From NCBI GenBank assembly GCA_963675135.1, contig OY776125.1, positions 21,750,565 through 21,814,564 on the forward strand: 64,000 bases of DNA, read 5' to 3'. The position numbers and the translations under genes were made by a program. Below are positions 20,760 to 32,589 of the stretch, one piece after another. This DNA comes from Galeopsis tetrahit. Lineage: Eukaryota; Streptophyta; Magnoliopsida; Lamiales; Lamiaceae. The notes below the pieces were generated by a model. It was not told where the DNA came from, searched no databases, and saw nothing but the letters and a program-made list of their open reading frames with translations. Within the stretch, counting starts at the first letter, position 1; each line of letters begins with the position of its first letter.

Positions 20760-20967
20760 ATACCTTAATACCCTCCTCACGTGAGACGAGGACCAGGTCG
20801 ACACGTGGTTCCACAGATGGATCCACACATCGAAGTAGAGAGTTGGCTCTGATACCATGTGACAAGGCCTAACTCTACACTTAAAACCCAGGTGTTAAGT
20901 GAGAGGATTGCCCAGGCTTATAAGCCCACCCAAGACCATCACTCTATCCGATGTGGGATACCTTAAT
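20760..20967 (-). mobile_element. TRIM-like internal region, primer site and third LTR unit
   Basis: After the CACTA end the TRIM-like sequence resumes. The minus-strand primer site TGGTATCAGAGCC lies at 20845-20857, directly next to an LTR unit starting TGTGACAAGGCC at 20858 (plus-strand reading) and ending near CCGATGTGGGATA (20960). There is no coding capacity between the primer site and the next repeat (about 95 bp). This fits a TRIM that is reproduced only with help from other elements. Confidence 0.6.
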
Positions 20968-21181
20968 AAAAAGTAATGGCATTTTGTGTAAATATGTGAA
21001 TATTGTGAGGGTGAGGTTTAAAAAAATGTTTCCTTTTTGGGAAGTGCAAACAATTGTGGAACGGACAAATAAGGAAAGAGTGCAAACAATTGTGGGACAG
21101 TAAATTTTTATTTTAGAGTTGCAGGGTTTAGAGGTTTAGGATTTTAGGGTTTAGGGTTTTAGAGGTTTAAGATTAAATAAA

Positions 21182-22440
21182 GAGAAAATTTCATTTTACG
21201 TCCTGTAACTTAGGCCTAATTCAATTTATATCCTTTAAATTTTTTCTTTTTCGATTTACATCATTTTTGGTCCAATTTACGTCCTTTCCGTCAGAAAATT
21301 TTAAAACTCACCGGAATGTGAGGAATAAATTGGGATTCCGGCCAAATAGTCCAATTTACGTCCTTTAAGTTTGAAAATTAAAATTTAATAATTAAAATTT
21401 TCAAAAAATCCCATTAAAGATTTAAAAAATCTAAAAGTATCATTAAAAATAAAAAAATCTCTTTAAAATTAAAAAATATAAAATGTGTAAAATAAAATTC
21501 AAAATATATTACTAAAATTTCGAAAAATATCATTACAAATTATAAAATGTGTAAAATGAAAAAAAAATTCTAAAATTTTGAAAATACAAAAAATAAAAAA
21601 TTCTACAATTCAAAGAATGGAAAATGTGTAATTTAAAAATTAAGAAATTCAAACTCTCATTAAAAATTCTAAAAACTCTAAAAATCTCATTAATTTATTA
21701 AAAATGTGTAGATTAAAAATTACTAATTCTAAAAATCTAATAAGGATAATAAAAATTATTAACATTTCATTAAAAATCAGACTTGATTCAGACTCTTCTT
21801 CCATTAACGTTTTGCTCGAACTCCTAAATATTTTGGGTCCCACAAGATTTTTTCCAATTCACCGTCGGGGTTGAGTGGAAGTTCCACACCTTGATCGATT
21901 TTGGAACCGCCCCAAATTCATTTTCACGATATTTATAAAATTGTGGAATTTTTTATTTTAAAACATTTTTAAAATTTTAATTTATAGATTTTTTTTATGA
22001 TTTTTTAGAAAAAAAACAAAAATTACACATTTTTAGATTTTTTGAATTGTAGAAATTATAGATTTATTTTTATGAGTTTTTAGAAAAAAAAATTAAATTT
22101 ACACATTTTTCATATTTTTTGAATTGTAGAATTTAAAATTTTTTTATATTTATTTTACACAATTTATAAGTTTTTAATGAGTTTTTTAGATTTTTAATGA
22201 GATTTTTTTAATTTTTAATGATTTTTTCAGATTTTTTTAATTATTAATTTATAATTTTCAAACATAAAGGACGTAAATTGGACTATTTGACCGGATTTCC
22301 AATTTTCCGGCGGAAATGATGTAAATTGGACCGAAAAGGATGTAAATTGTACACCTTAGGACTTAAATTGAAAATGTGAAAACTTAAAGGATATATTTTG
22401 GATTAGACCTAAGTTAAAGGACGTAAAATGAAATTTTCTC
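21182..22440. mobile_element. Non-autonomous MULE, 1.26 kb, with long TIRs
   Basis: The ends are inverted copies (GAGAAAATTTCATTTTACGTCC and its complement), extending in degenerate form over about 200 bp with repeated ATTTACGTCCTTT words. A perfect 10-bp duplication, ATTAAATAAA, flanks it (21172-21181 and 22441-22450). The interior is very AT-rich with no ORF. It lies inside the larger MULE 18044-22990. Confidence 0.85.
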
Positions 22441-23189
22441 ATTAAATAAATTACTGTAGTCATTATTTTTTATAACTTTCTTAACCCTAAAACCCTAAAC
22501 CTCTTAACCGTAAACCACTAAACCCTGAAACTCTAAAATTGAAAATTATGATTTTTTTTAGGGTTTTAGGTTTGGGCTTATGGTTTAGTTTAATTAATGT
22601 AGTCATTATTTTTTAATTAATTATTTTTATAATTTTAATTTTAATTTTTTTGTTATTAAAAAAATTATATATATAAATGTATGGTTTTTTTTTAATTTAA
22701 TAATTATACAGTTAATAAATAATTTTAAAAAATCTTAAAATAATTAATCTTGATTAATTAAAAAATCAAAATAATTAATCTTGATTAATTAAAAAATAAA
22801 AATAATTAGCATTGGTAATCTTGATTATGGTATATTTGTCCTACGTTTCCTAATTTTATAGGAATATCCTTTAATTTTTTAAATTTCTTTAAAATAGTGT
22901 TAATTATGTAAGTAAATATAATGATGTAGATAATGACCCATCATCATTTGACTCCATAAGGAGCCCATTATAGGCTCCATATCATTTCTCTATATGTGTA
23001 TATATTTTAATATAAGTTAGTTGTATTATTATAAAATTAATTCACACTATAAATAATATTTAAAATGTCGTCACATTTTTTAACACATCAGTCCGTGTGA
23101 GCACGGGTGCCCTACTAATATTTTGAAATCAATCTCAACTTTTTTTTTTTTTTTCGACAATACAAACAAGGATAATAAATAATCTCTTG

Positions 23190-26100
23190 TCAACAAGAGA
23201 GCTCACAAATCAGATCCTTGTAATATTGTGGACAGTCATCTTCATTCCAATCTTGAGGATATGAAGTGGTTAAAGAACTCTTGGCCAACTCATGTGCTAT
23301 CCGGTTTCTTTCTCGTATGATATATTTGCATTCCAGAATCATTTCTCTTTGAAGAAGAAGTTGAACCTTATTTGCTATTATCTTCTCAGCTACTCCCATT
23401 TGTATGCTTCCGTCAATAGCCTTAATAGCATCCAGAGAGTCCGAATAAATCATGTTAATTTTGATGCCCATCAGACTGCATTTTCCAATACCAATTTCCA
23501 TAGCTTTCAATTCGGCTGCACATACAGTACCTAGATTCTCAATACGTTGAGCTCCTGCCAGCCTAATCTTCCTTTGATCACACATCACCACGAAACCAAC
23601 AACATATATATTCCTAGCATCATTGAAGGCTGCGTCCGTGAGCATTATATTACCATTCTCTTTAGGAAATAAGTCATTCTTTGTACTGCCATGGTGAATT
23701 CCATCCGAATCACCACCACCCTTGTAATTGATAAGATCATGCAAGTACGAGATCGCCCAATTCACATTAAACTCAACATTACAAGCAACTGCCGTTTGAT
23801 GTTGATCTTCCTTATGCACATACTTACATCTCTCAATCCAAATCGCCCATGCAATCATCATAATCAAAGAAATCTGCTCCTGATTCATCTTATTAACACA
23901 CCAATATACAAAATTAAAGCATTCATACCTGGTAGCAGTATTAATGTCCGACCACAAGCCTTGTGTTTTCCAAGTGTTCTTAGCAAAAGGGCATCTAAAA
24001 ATGCAGTGCATAGTATCTGCCAAATGAAACCCACATCATTTGCAGAATGGACTTATAGGCACATGTCTCATGCTCAAATTTCCTTCAGAAGCTAAAAGGT
24101 TCCTCATCAATTTCCAACAAAAAATCCTCACCTTAGGTGGTACTTGCATCTTCCAAATTTTATTAAAAACCTTCGTAACAGATGCCACAGACGATGGCCC
24201 TACTGCTGAACTCGTAACATCACTTGTTTCTTTAGAATGAGCCAATTTGTATCCAGATGCCACCGAGTAACATCCTGTCGAAGATGCTGGCCAAAAAAGA
24301 TGGTCCTGTCCTCCATTTTCAAGGATTGAAGTGTTGAGGATGTAATCTGCTTTAAAAGGAAGAAAAGCTTGTCTTATTAACTGATCATTCCAGCCTCCTT
24401 CTTCCAATATAAACCTGTTAACATCCGAGGCACTTGCAATTCTAGACCTTATCCAACCCTCCTCAAGCCCATTCACCCATCTATCCTTGTATATGTGAAT
24501 GTCAATGCCATTGCCAACCCTCCATCTTGCTCCTATATCCAGCAGAACTTTACTCCAAATTAAAGACCTCCATACAAATGATGGGTTTGAGCCTAGCTCC
24601 AAATCTGCAATTCTAGCATTCTTAATGTATTTTGCTTGAAAGATTCTACCCAAAATGGAATGTGGTTGTGTAATTATTCTTCATAATTGTTTAGCCAATA
24701 AAGCTTTATTAAAGAGCACAAGACTTCGAAAACCTAAACCACCTTCATCTTTGGGCTTACAAAGATCAGACAATTTCTTCCAATGTTTCTTCTTTGCTAG
24801 ATCAGAATCACCCCACCAAAAACCTGCAATTATTCTTTCAATATCTGCACACACTGCTACAGGAATCCTGAAGCATGACATTGCATACGAGGGCATAGCT
24901 TGCAACACTGCTTTAATTAAAACCTCCTTCCCTCCATCCGAAAAACTTTTATGATGCCAAGATAATACCTTTTTCCGGACCCTATCAGTTAAGTATCCAA
25001 ACTTAAGTTTCTTTGCTTTGGGGATAATGGCTGGGAGACCAAGGTAAAGGTCATGTCCACTGGAGTCTCTGATTCCCAAGATCAGTTTTGATTGATCAAC
25101 ATTTGCTTGGCATGTGCAAGGGCTGAATGTAATTGAGGATTTCTCTCTATTCACCAGCTGACCCGAGGCTTTCTCATAAATATAAATACAATTAGCCAAA
25201 CATTGAGTCTCTTCCTTTGTTGCTTTGAAGAAAAAAATACTATCATCTGCAAAAAAGAGGTGAGACAACGAAGGAGCCTCTCTTGCAATTTGAAAACCAG
25301 ACATCAGCTTTGAATTAATGGCAGAGAAAATAATTGATGAGAACACATGTGCACATAATACAAACAAGTATGGAGATAGAGGATCTCCTTGTCTAATACC
25401 TCTCTTTGGATTGAAAGACTGTGAGAGCACACCATTGATCTTGATGGAATAAGTGACTGTCGAAATGCATTCCCAAATTAAGTTGATCCATTTTTGTGGA
25501 AAATCCATAGCCTGAAGCACTTTCAAAATAAAGCCCCACTCTATTCTGTCATATGCTTTGGTCATATCCAACTTCAAAGCTGCAAATCCTTTCCTACTCT
25601 TTGAAGATTTTAAGAAGTGCATTCCTTCATATGCCAAGAGAATATTGTCTGTAATAATACGACTAGGCACAAACGCACTTTGATGCTGATCCACCAGCTC
25701 ACCCAGAACACACTTAAGCCTATTTGTCATAGCTCTAGCAAGAATTCTATAACAGACATTGCAAAGACTAATAGGTCTATAATGCTGAGGTAAAGATGGA
25801 GCCCCAATTTTTGGAATAAGCGCAATTATTGTATGGTTCCAGCTTTTCAAAGATCCCTTATCATTAAGCACATTCAGTATTGCTCTTGTTACATCCTCAC
25901 CAACCATGTCCCAATTATCTTGATAAAAAGAAGCTGGGAATCTATCAGGTCCTGGAGCTTTCCAAGGTGACAAATCCTTAACAGCCTTGAGCACCTCATG
26001 TTTAGTGAAAAGCAAATCCAGTGCATTAAATTTTTCTCTTGTCATCTTAACACTTAGGAATTGAGTTGCTCTACAGATTTCATCCTCTGATGGATTGTTA

Positions 26101-27320
26101 GATATAAACAGCTTCTTAAAATAGCTTGACAAAACCTTCTCAACTTGAGATTCTGAGTAAAGCCAAACCCCATTTCCATCTTGGATTTTCCTAATTTGAT
26201 TCATCTTAAATCGTCCATTTGCTCTTGAGTGGAAGAATTTTGTATTTCTATCACCCTCTCGAAGCCAAGCAACTCTTAATCTTTGTTTCCAAAAATATTC
26301 CTCTTGAGATAACAGCCTTGCTAATTCATCCTCCAATTCCCCAACCTTCTGCATATCCGGCATACATCCATCATCATCCAAAATTCTATTGATGTTGCTT
26401 TGAGTTTGCTTAATTCTGAATTCTAGAGTGCCTCCTTTATTTTTTGCCCATTCCAATATTTCTCTGCCACAACTTTCCAACACATCCTTTAGGGGCTCAT
26501 CATTATTCTTCTTTTTCCATGCAGTGGTAATGATCTTCTTAAAGCCAACTTCTTTCATCCAGTAATTCTCAAACTTGAAGTGCTTCATAACCCTTTTCTT
26601 CCAAACATATGGATGTTGAACCTCAAATTCAATCAAAATTGGCCTGTGATCAGATCCCATAAATTGCAAACTAGATGCTTCAAAAAAGGAGCACATATTT
26701 ATCCATTCTCTATTTGCAAGGAATCTGTCCAACTTTTCCTTAATGTATTGTTGCCCTCTTCTTTTATTGTGCCAAGTGAATTTTGATCCAAGCATTTTAA
26801 GACATTTAAGATCATTAAACGGTATTGCTTCTTGGAATTGGGCCATATTACCATCCTTTTTAGAATTGCCCCCCATCTTTTCATGAGAATAAAGAATCTC
26901 ATTAAAATCACCACCAACTAGCCATGGAATTGAGAGAGTTGGTAAGTAATTTTTAAGCCTTTTAAGCAATTTCCAAGAGTCTAATCTTTGATGAGGTGTT
27001 GGATGTCCATAAAAACCAGTAAATCTCCAATTATTAATTAACCCAGAAATCACCACATCAATATGCCCCGCAGAATACGACAAAACAAAAATAGATATTT
27101 CATTCCACAAAATGACCAAGCCCCCCGCTCTACCATTCGAGCCAACACAGAAAACATTTTGAAACCCTAAACGAACCCTAACAATATCTGCAAACGAAGT
27201 GGTACATTTTGCTTCTGAAATAAAAAGTAAACATGGATGATAAACAGCATTCAACCTACGCAACCTACTGAACGCACATGGATTACAGATTCCACGTGCG
27301 TTCCAACACAAAAGCCTCAT
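23190..27320 (-). pseudogene. LINE ORF2: endonuclease, reverse transcriptase, RNase H, two internal stops
   Basis: ATG 27320 overlaps the ORF1 stop. The one reading frame of 1,377 codons is broken by TGA at 24683-24681 and 24038-24036. Domains in order: AP-type endonuclease (LLCWNARGI, SEAKC, VGGDFNEIL, GSDHRPI), reverse transcriptase (APGPDRFPASFYQ, IALIPKIG, YRPISLCNVCYRILA, LDMTKAYDRIEW, GIRQGDPLSPYLF, LFFADDSIFFF), a Cys/His zf-RVT region, and RNase H (LTDAAFND, AELKAMEIGI, YSDSLDAIKAI). The first stop stands where a Trp is usual after LLAKQL. The second lies inside the zinc-finger CPFCK region where Arg is likely. Confidence 0.92.
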
Positions 27321-28939
27321 TCCCCCTGGCGGGGTTGAGTAACCTCAACCTCCGCCATCACCCCCGGAAATGAAATTTCCGACCCATAAGTTTCAATCAT
27401 GCTTCTGGCCTTCTTGAGAAAAAAGAGGCCATCAATCTCGTTTCGAACGGTTTCTGCCCTCACAAAATCTGCCAAATCTCCTGAATGATCCCTCCACAAC
27501 CTTTTCTTTCCAGCTTGCATGTTACCAGGAATGGAGAAACTCGAACCATCTTCCTGTCCTTTCTCACCTTCTTTATTCCTATCATCTTCTTCCCAAACAT
27601 TCTGACCAGTTTCTTCTCGAAGAGGGACAAAAGGTTGTTCCCCTTCATGAATTATTTCCACAAAGTCATTAAAGTCAAAAGCTTTAAAATTACGACCCAC
27701 ATGATGAATAATACGGTAATCTTTACCATTATCATTATCTTTTCCCCACAATGGTTCAATAGCCATTCTATGTTCAAAACCAACAGGTATAGTAAAATTT
27801 AGAGGTTGCAAAAACAAACCTGTCCTTGGGTCAACTCTTCCTTTCCCACTCTGAACAGCTCTTTCCCCCTCCTCCCTTCGTGCCATCAAATCCTGAAAGT
27901 TGAAAACAACTTCCCTGTCATTTTGCTTGGACTGAGCATCATCATTTAAATTCCATTGAGCTCCCATCACTTCCTGCTCAGCAATCTGCCACATTTCCTT
28001 AACTCCTTCATCCACCATAACCGCTTTCCCTTTCGCTCTTCTTCTCATTTCAGACTCCTCACAGGCACTCTTCTCCAGATTAATGACCTCCCTTTCCCCA
28101 ACCTCCCTTGTGTTTGTCGGAATGTTGTTGATGTTGATATTTTCCACCACAGTAGATGACCCTTGAAGACCCAAAAGCCTAAAGAACTGCTGCATGTCCT
28201 CCTTTGTTGGTTTTTTTTGTTTGTCCGCTTTCAGCCACTCCGGGAAAAACCTATGATTATCAATTCAGGCTTCTTCCCTATCTTTTACCCTGCTACATCC
28301 CCTGACAGAGTGAGTAATATGACCACAAAAGACACAGAAGTCAGAAATCCTCTCATAACGAAAGTAAATGAAGATTGTGGTGTTTTGAATGGTAAAATTA
28401 GTAAAACGGCACAAAGGGGCTTCCGTGTCCAGCATAACACGAACTCTAAGTGATTCTCCCCACGCCACAGCTCCTTCTTTAGCATCTACTTTGAGCACTT
28501 CACCAATCACCCTCCCTACTCGTTCTCCAGTTGTTTTTATCATTGCATGTGCTGGCAAACCATGAATCTGGACCCAAATAGGCACGCGGTCCATTTTGAT
28601 GTTGTCAAAGCACTCCGACCCATCAAGCTGCTTTAAAAGCATCATCGATCTTCGCAGGTTCCATGGTTGCATGTCAAGAATGTCTAGCATTTCCGCCTTT
28701 TTCTGAAAATCGATGACATAGAGGCTATCTCCAACCAAAGTAACAGTGATGTCTGTCACAATATTCCAACTGGAGATGAGCAGCCTTTTCAACTCCGTGA
28801 TGTTGAAAAACCTTCGAGCCACAAACTTCAAGGCCACCGAGGAAGGTGGAATGATCAGTTCATTAGCCTGGACAGATGGATTAGAACTCTCTTTTTCAGA
28901 AATCGAACATTCACTCATTTGTTTTTGAACCACCTCCAT
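27317..28939 (-). pseudogene. LINE ORF1 (Gag-like nucleic-acid-binding protein), one internal stop
   Basis: The start chosen is ATG 28939 (MEVVQKQMSECSISEKE); an upstream open stretch to 29362 has no family similarity. The reading covers 540 codons with a TGA at 28267-28265. The first part matches DUF4283-type ORF1 domains (KRLLISSWNIVTDITVTLVG, MDRVPIWVQIHGLP) and ends in a zinc knuckle, CVFCGHITHSVRGC. After the stop it continues in the same frame with a Lys/Glu-rich tail to 27317. It would bind LINE RNA and accompany ORF2. Apart from the stop it looks intact. Confidence 0.85.
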
Positions 28940-29577
28940 GTTTTGAGATGAATATGAACAGTCGTATAGAAGGAGAAAAAGAAGAATGTGTGATATACCG
29001 TTCACCCTTTTCCCCAAATTTATAGGCAAAAAATATAGGCATAAACCATGGATTAAAACTAAAACCATTGGCCAGTTGGAGTAACACAAATCCTCACCAT
29101 ATTTTTTAACCCAAAAATTCTCCATGTTTTGCCAAAACCGAGAGTGCCTACGTTTAGAAAACCCTAAAATACTCGCAAAGTGGAGAACACGGCCAATATA
29201 CGAGCAAGTATTCACCACTCTCCGCTTGTTTGTGCACAAACCAAGAAACAAAGCAATGATGAGCCAAATTTTCGCGTTATCCAAGACAATCTTCCAAAAA
29301 ACCAATCTCGAATGTTTTGCCCAGACCAACACACAATTAATGAGAAATTTTAAAAGGAGCAAGCGTGGATTAAATCATTAATAGCAAATTAATGATCAGA
29401 ATAAATTCCAAAAAAACTTTGAGGAACCAAAGGAAGTTAATCAATTTTTCCTTTCTAAGAGAGAGAAAAAACGAAAGAAAACGTCATGAAATCAATCTCA
29501 ACTTAGTTTAATTGAGCGATGATCATATTAGATCCGATGTTATTGAACTTTAAAATTCATCTTTAAACTTAATAATA

Positions 29578-29859
29578 CTATCTCCGTCCCACAATAATTT
29601 TCACATTTTCTCTTTTTGACGTTCCACAATAACTTTCACACCCTTAAAATGGAAAACCCTTTATAAACTCTACCCTCACAATATCCTTAATTTTACACAA
29701 ATGCTGTTACTTTTTCTCCACACATACATAAAAGTCAACTTATTTCTTTACTTTATACATAAAGTTTTACAAAATTACCCCTCAAAACTCCATCCATTAT
29801 TACATTTTCTTAATTTACGTGTCCACCTAAATATGAAAGTTATTTCGGGACGGAGGGAG
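29578..29859. mobile_element. Stowaway-type MITE 1
   Basis: TIRs CTATCTCCGTCCC and GGGACGGAGGGAG, TA duplications on both sides, 282 bp, no coding capacity. Confidence 0.85.
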
Positions 29860-29912
29860 TAGATTATTTGAATCAAATTTAAATAGTTTAACATTTTTAT
29901 ACTTATTTTATA

Positions 29913-30207
29913 CTCCCTCCGTCCCGTGATTACTTGCACAATTTCCTTATTGGGACGTCCCAAAATTTCTTGCACACTCTTAATATGGAAATACCCCACA
30001 AAATTAATAACCTCACAACATCATTTTATTTTCAAATTTGCCACTCCTTTTTTCCATACATTTCACTTTACACATCATCAATTCACTGTACACATCATAA
30101 AATTACCTAAAATACCCCTCATTTATCTTACATCATCAACCACTAAATTCACTTTTCTTAAACAACGTGCCAGTCAAACTGTGCAAGTAATTCCGGGACG
30201 GAGGGAG
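29913..30207. mobile_element. Stowaway-type MITE 2
   Basis: TIRs CTCCCTCCGTCCCG and CGGGACGGAGGGAG are perfect complements flanked by TA, 295 bp. It has a different interior (ATTACTTGCACA, TGCAAGTAATT) from MITE 1. Confidence 0.9.
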
Positions 30208-30760
30208 TATTACTTTATTTATCGATCTTTGCATTTTTCTTATCTTTGTGCCGGGTTGTGGCCCCTCATTTCCGTTTCACTTTTCTTAATAAAACTTTCA
30301 TTTAACTCGACCTCAAATAGAGTTTTAAATTGTATCGAAGTTGAATGAATGTTCAAACGTAGTTGGTATCTATGATAAATCGAGCTTTTATCGGAAATCT
30401 CGAATCAGTTATCGAGTAGTTTGATCTGATATTCACCATAGTTGTATAGTTAAAGAGGTGGATTAACGAGTGTGACAATCAATAGTTTCGGAGACGGAGA
30501 TTTTAGTGAAAATGATCACTATACTCTTACTGGGGGATGCAAAAGAACGAGTATGTGTAAGTAGCAGCGTGTTTTTTCAGCTACAATGACTTGTAAAAAA
30601 CTGTATTACATTGCATAGTGATTACGCGATTATCTTGTTTGTAGAAATACTAATATTTTGCCTCATCATTTTGTTGTTAATGTATGGATCTTTTCCAAAT
30701 CCTCATTATTGTGTCAAGTCTCCGAAGCCTTCATCATTTTGAAAAAGCTTTTCTATTATA

Positions 30761-31019
30761 CTTATTTTTTCCATCAATTACTTTCACACTTGCCTTAATT
30801 ATAAGGACGTTGTAAAATTACTTTCACATACAAAAAAAGAAAAACCTCAATAAACTCCACTACCACAATATCGTCAACTATATACAAAATATCAATACTT
30901 TTACACTCACACATACACACAATCCAATAAATCTCTTAACTACATATATAAGCTTACAAAATTACCCCTCAAAATCTTATCAATTATTTCACTCTCACAA
31001 TTGCATGGGAAAGAGAGAG
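30761..31019. mobile_element. Degenerate Stowaway-type MITE 3
   Basis: Ends CTTATTTTTTCCATC and GATGGGAAAGAGAGAG-like (GCATGGGAAAGAGAGAG), flanked by TA, 259 bp. Its interior words (ACTTTCACAC, AAAATTACCCCTCAAAA) are shared with MITE 1. Confidence 0.55.
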
Positions 31020-31123
31020 TATTATATCATGTTACAAAAAATGTACCCCCAACTTGTGTGATGACTACAAATAGTCCAACTCAAATTATGGCCCAACCTT
31101 AATTACTTCAAATATATAAATAT

Positions 31124-32224
31124 GGTAACGGTTATACACACAGACTCATTGAGGACATTCACCTAAAAGAAAAATTCAAATTAAAATGCACATGAAATGT
31201 CCAATATACCCTTTACTGAAATTTTGAAAAAATTGATAGTTGAGTACATCCACCCATTCCTTGAGTACATCCACCCATTCCATTTCGCGGAAGAATCATC
31301 CCCACCATCACCATCAAAACAACCACCAACAAGAAAAACACCAAATAACCACACCATTTCTCATGAAAAATCAAAATAATTGAACTATAAGAAATTCAAT
31401 TAAAAAAACTGTTAAATAAACACAAAATTTTAGAAAAAGAAAAAAACTCTTAACAAACACAAAATTTCAGAAAAAATTAGAGAAATATGTAAGGTTTGAA
31501 TAAAAAATATTGAACATAATTTTGATAAACTAATGTTCGGAAAAAAAATTGAAAATAGATTAAATGTTCAAAAAAATAAAATCGTACAAAATATTTCGGG
31601 GAATTTTTTTGAAAAAAGTAACTGAATTAAGCAAAAGTTTTCGAACAAATACAAAATTTTTTTTTTTACAAATTCCAACACCTTTGTTTTTTTTATTTGT
31701 AAAAATCCTAATACTTACCTTCAAACGACAGCGACGACGTCATAAGAGGGGGTAGGCGACAAATTTCTTGGAGGGAGGAGGTGGGGTGGGGGGCATTAGT
31801 ATGGAGGAGGGGGGTGCGAACGACATCAAATGGGAGTGGTCGCGAACGGCAGCGAAAGGGAGGGACCGTGAACGACAACAAAAGGGAGGGGGTGCGAACG
31901 GCCGCGGCAGGATCGGGCGTCGACCGCCTTCGTTTTCAAACGACAATAGCGGTGTGGGTGTGATGTGGTTGTGGCTACCGCGACGACTTGGGGAGGTGGG
32001 CGGCGCTGCGCCGCGGCGATGTGGGAGGGGGGCACGAACGTGGGGGAGGGGCAGAGGAAGAGGAAGAGATGGTGGGTGTACTGAATGAGAATACGAATGA
32101 ATAAAATTAGGATTTTAAGGAGCTTAAGACTATTTTAGAGTTTTCCACTTGGGTGTTCTCATCTCACGGTGTGTGTGTTTAATCAGTGGATGTCCTCAAT
32201 AAGTCCGTGTGTATAACCGTGACC
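31124..32224. mobile_element. MULE-like element with a GC-rich core, 1.1 kb
   Basis: The ends GGTAACGGTTATACACACAG and GGTCACGGTTATACACACGG (right end complemented) continue as TIRs of about 37 bp. A perfect 9-bp duplication, TATAAATAT, flanks the element (31115-31123 and 32225-32233). The left part is AT-rich. The core at about 31730-32090 is strongly GC-rich with several overlapping open frames on both strands, none recognisable. It could be a captured gene piece (Pack-MULE) or simple GC-rich filler. Confidence 0.85.
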
Positions 32225-32355
32225 TATAAATATAACTAAGCCAATTTTGCCTTGGGCCAGGCTATATACCTCTCTAGACTTGTTAAATATATCCCCTTCT
32301 ACATTTATTAATTAAATATACGTGTAAAATACCCAATTTACCCTTTTATAAAATA

Positions 32356-32589
32356 CTTCCTTCGTCCGCCTATAAGCTTCCCATTTTACCATTTTGGTTC
32401 GTCTGCCTATAAGCTTCCCATACCTTTTTTGGTAAATACTTTTTCTTACACATCACTTTATATCTTACTTTTTCTCTCTATCTCTCTCATTCTTCCAATC
32501 ACATCACTTGTACTATATATATTATTTAATCATTTTTCTTAATCTATGTGCCAAAAAGTAACGGGAAGCTTATAGGCGGACGGAGGGAG
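32356..32589. mobile_element. Stowaway-type MITE 4
   Basis: Ends CTTCCTTCGTCCGCCTATAA and its inverted copy TTATAGGCGGACGGAGGGAG, with TA on both sides, 234 bp. It is nested in the MULE 32254-33964. Confidence 0.88.

Larger units (their letters stand above)
18044..22990. mobile_element. Long-TIR MULE-like element carrying nested insertions
   Basis: The left end (GAGAAATGATATGGAGCC) and the right end are inverted copies over roughly 370 bp (18044 to about 18412 and about 22600 to 22990). Flanks read TATATATGTA (18034-18043) and TATATGTGTA (22991-23000), a 10-bp duplication with one mismatch, as for Mutator-like elements. There is no transposase. Removing the nested TRIM-like, CACTA and MULE inserts leaves about 1.1 kb. 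Its core has an inverted pair of TTTAGGG-rich stretches (about 21122-21168 and 22478-22540). Confidence 0.75.
2595..23118 (+). mobile_element. Helitron 3' part, interrupted by nested insertions
   Basis: Segments 2595-3006, 17977-18043 and 22991-23118 together would form the helicase C-terminus plus about 350 bp of 3' flank. The end at 23118 shows a short GC hairpin (CCGTG, TGAG loop, CACGG, about 23093-23106) followed about 10 bp later by CTAA and then T, as expected for a Helitron 3' end inserted between A and T. The two interruptions are a copia element and a long-TIR MULE with its own inserts. That the two outer parts were once contiguous is an inference from distance and order. Confidence 0.55.
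23142..29486 (-). mobile_element. Full-length L1-like LINE with RNase H
   Basis: An 18-bp duplication, TGAAATCAATCTCAACTT, flanks the element at 23124-23141 and 29487-29504. On the minus strand it has a leader of about 550 bp, ORF1, ORF2 overlapping ORF1 by ATGA, and a poly(A) tail (T run at 23141-23154). The structure is complete from leader to tail, so it is not 5'-truncated. Three in-frame TGA codons (one in ORF1, two in ORF2) make it inactive. It is inserted just beyond the Helitron end at 23118. Confidence 0.93.

Noticed and set aside
21122..22540. Interstitial telomere repeat
   Set aside because: The TTTAGGG-like words are few, irregular and arranged as an inverted pair within a MULE core, not a head-to-tail array.
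28940..29362. N-terminal extension of LINE ORF1 upstream of 28939
   Set aside because: The extra residues are low in complexity and unlike ORF1 proteins; the ATG at 28939 fits the family start better.
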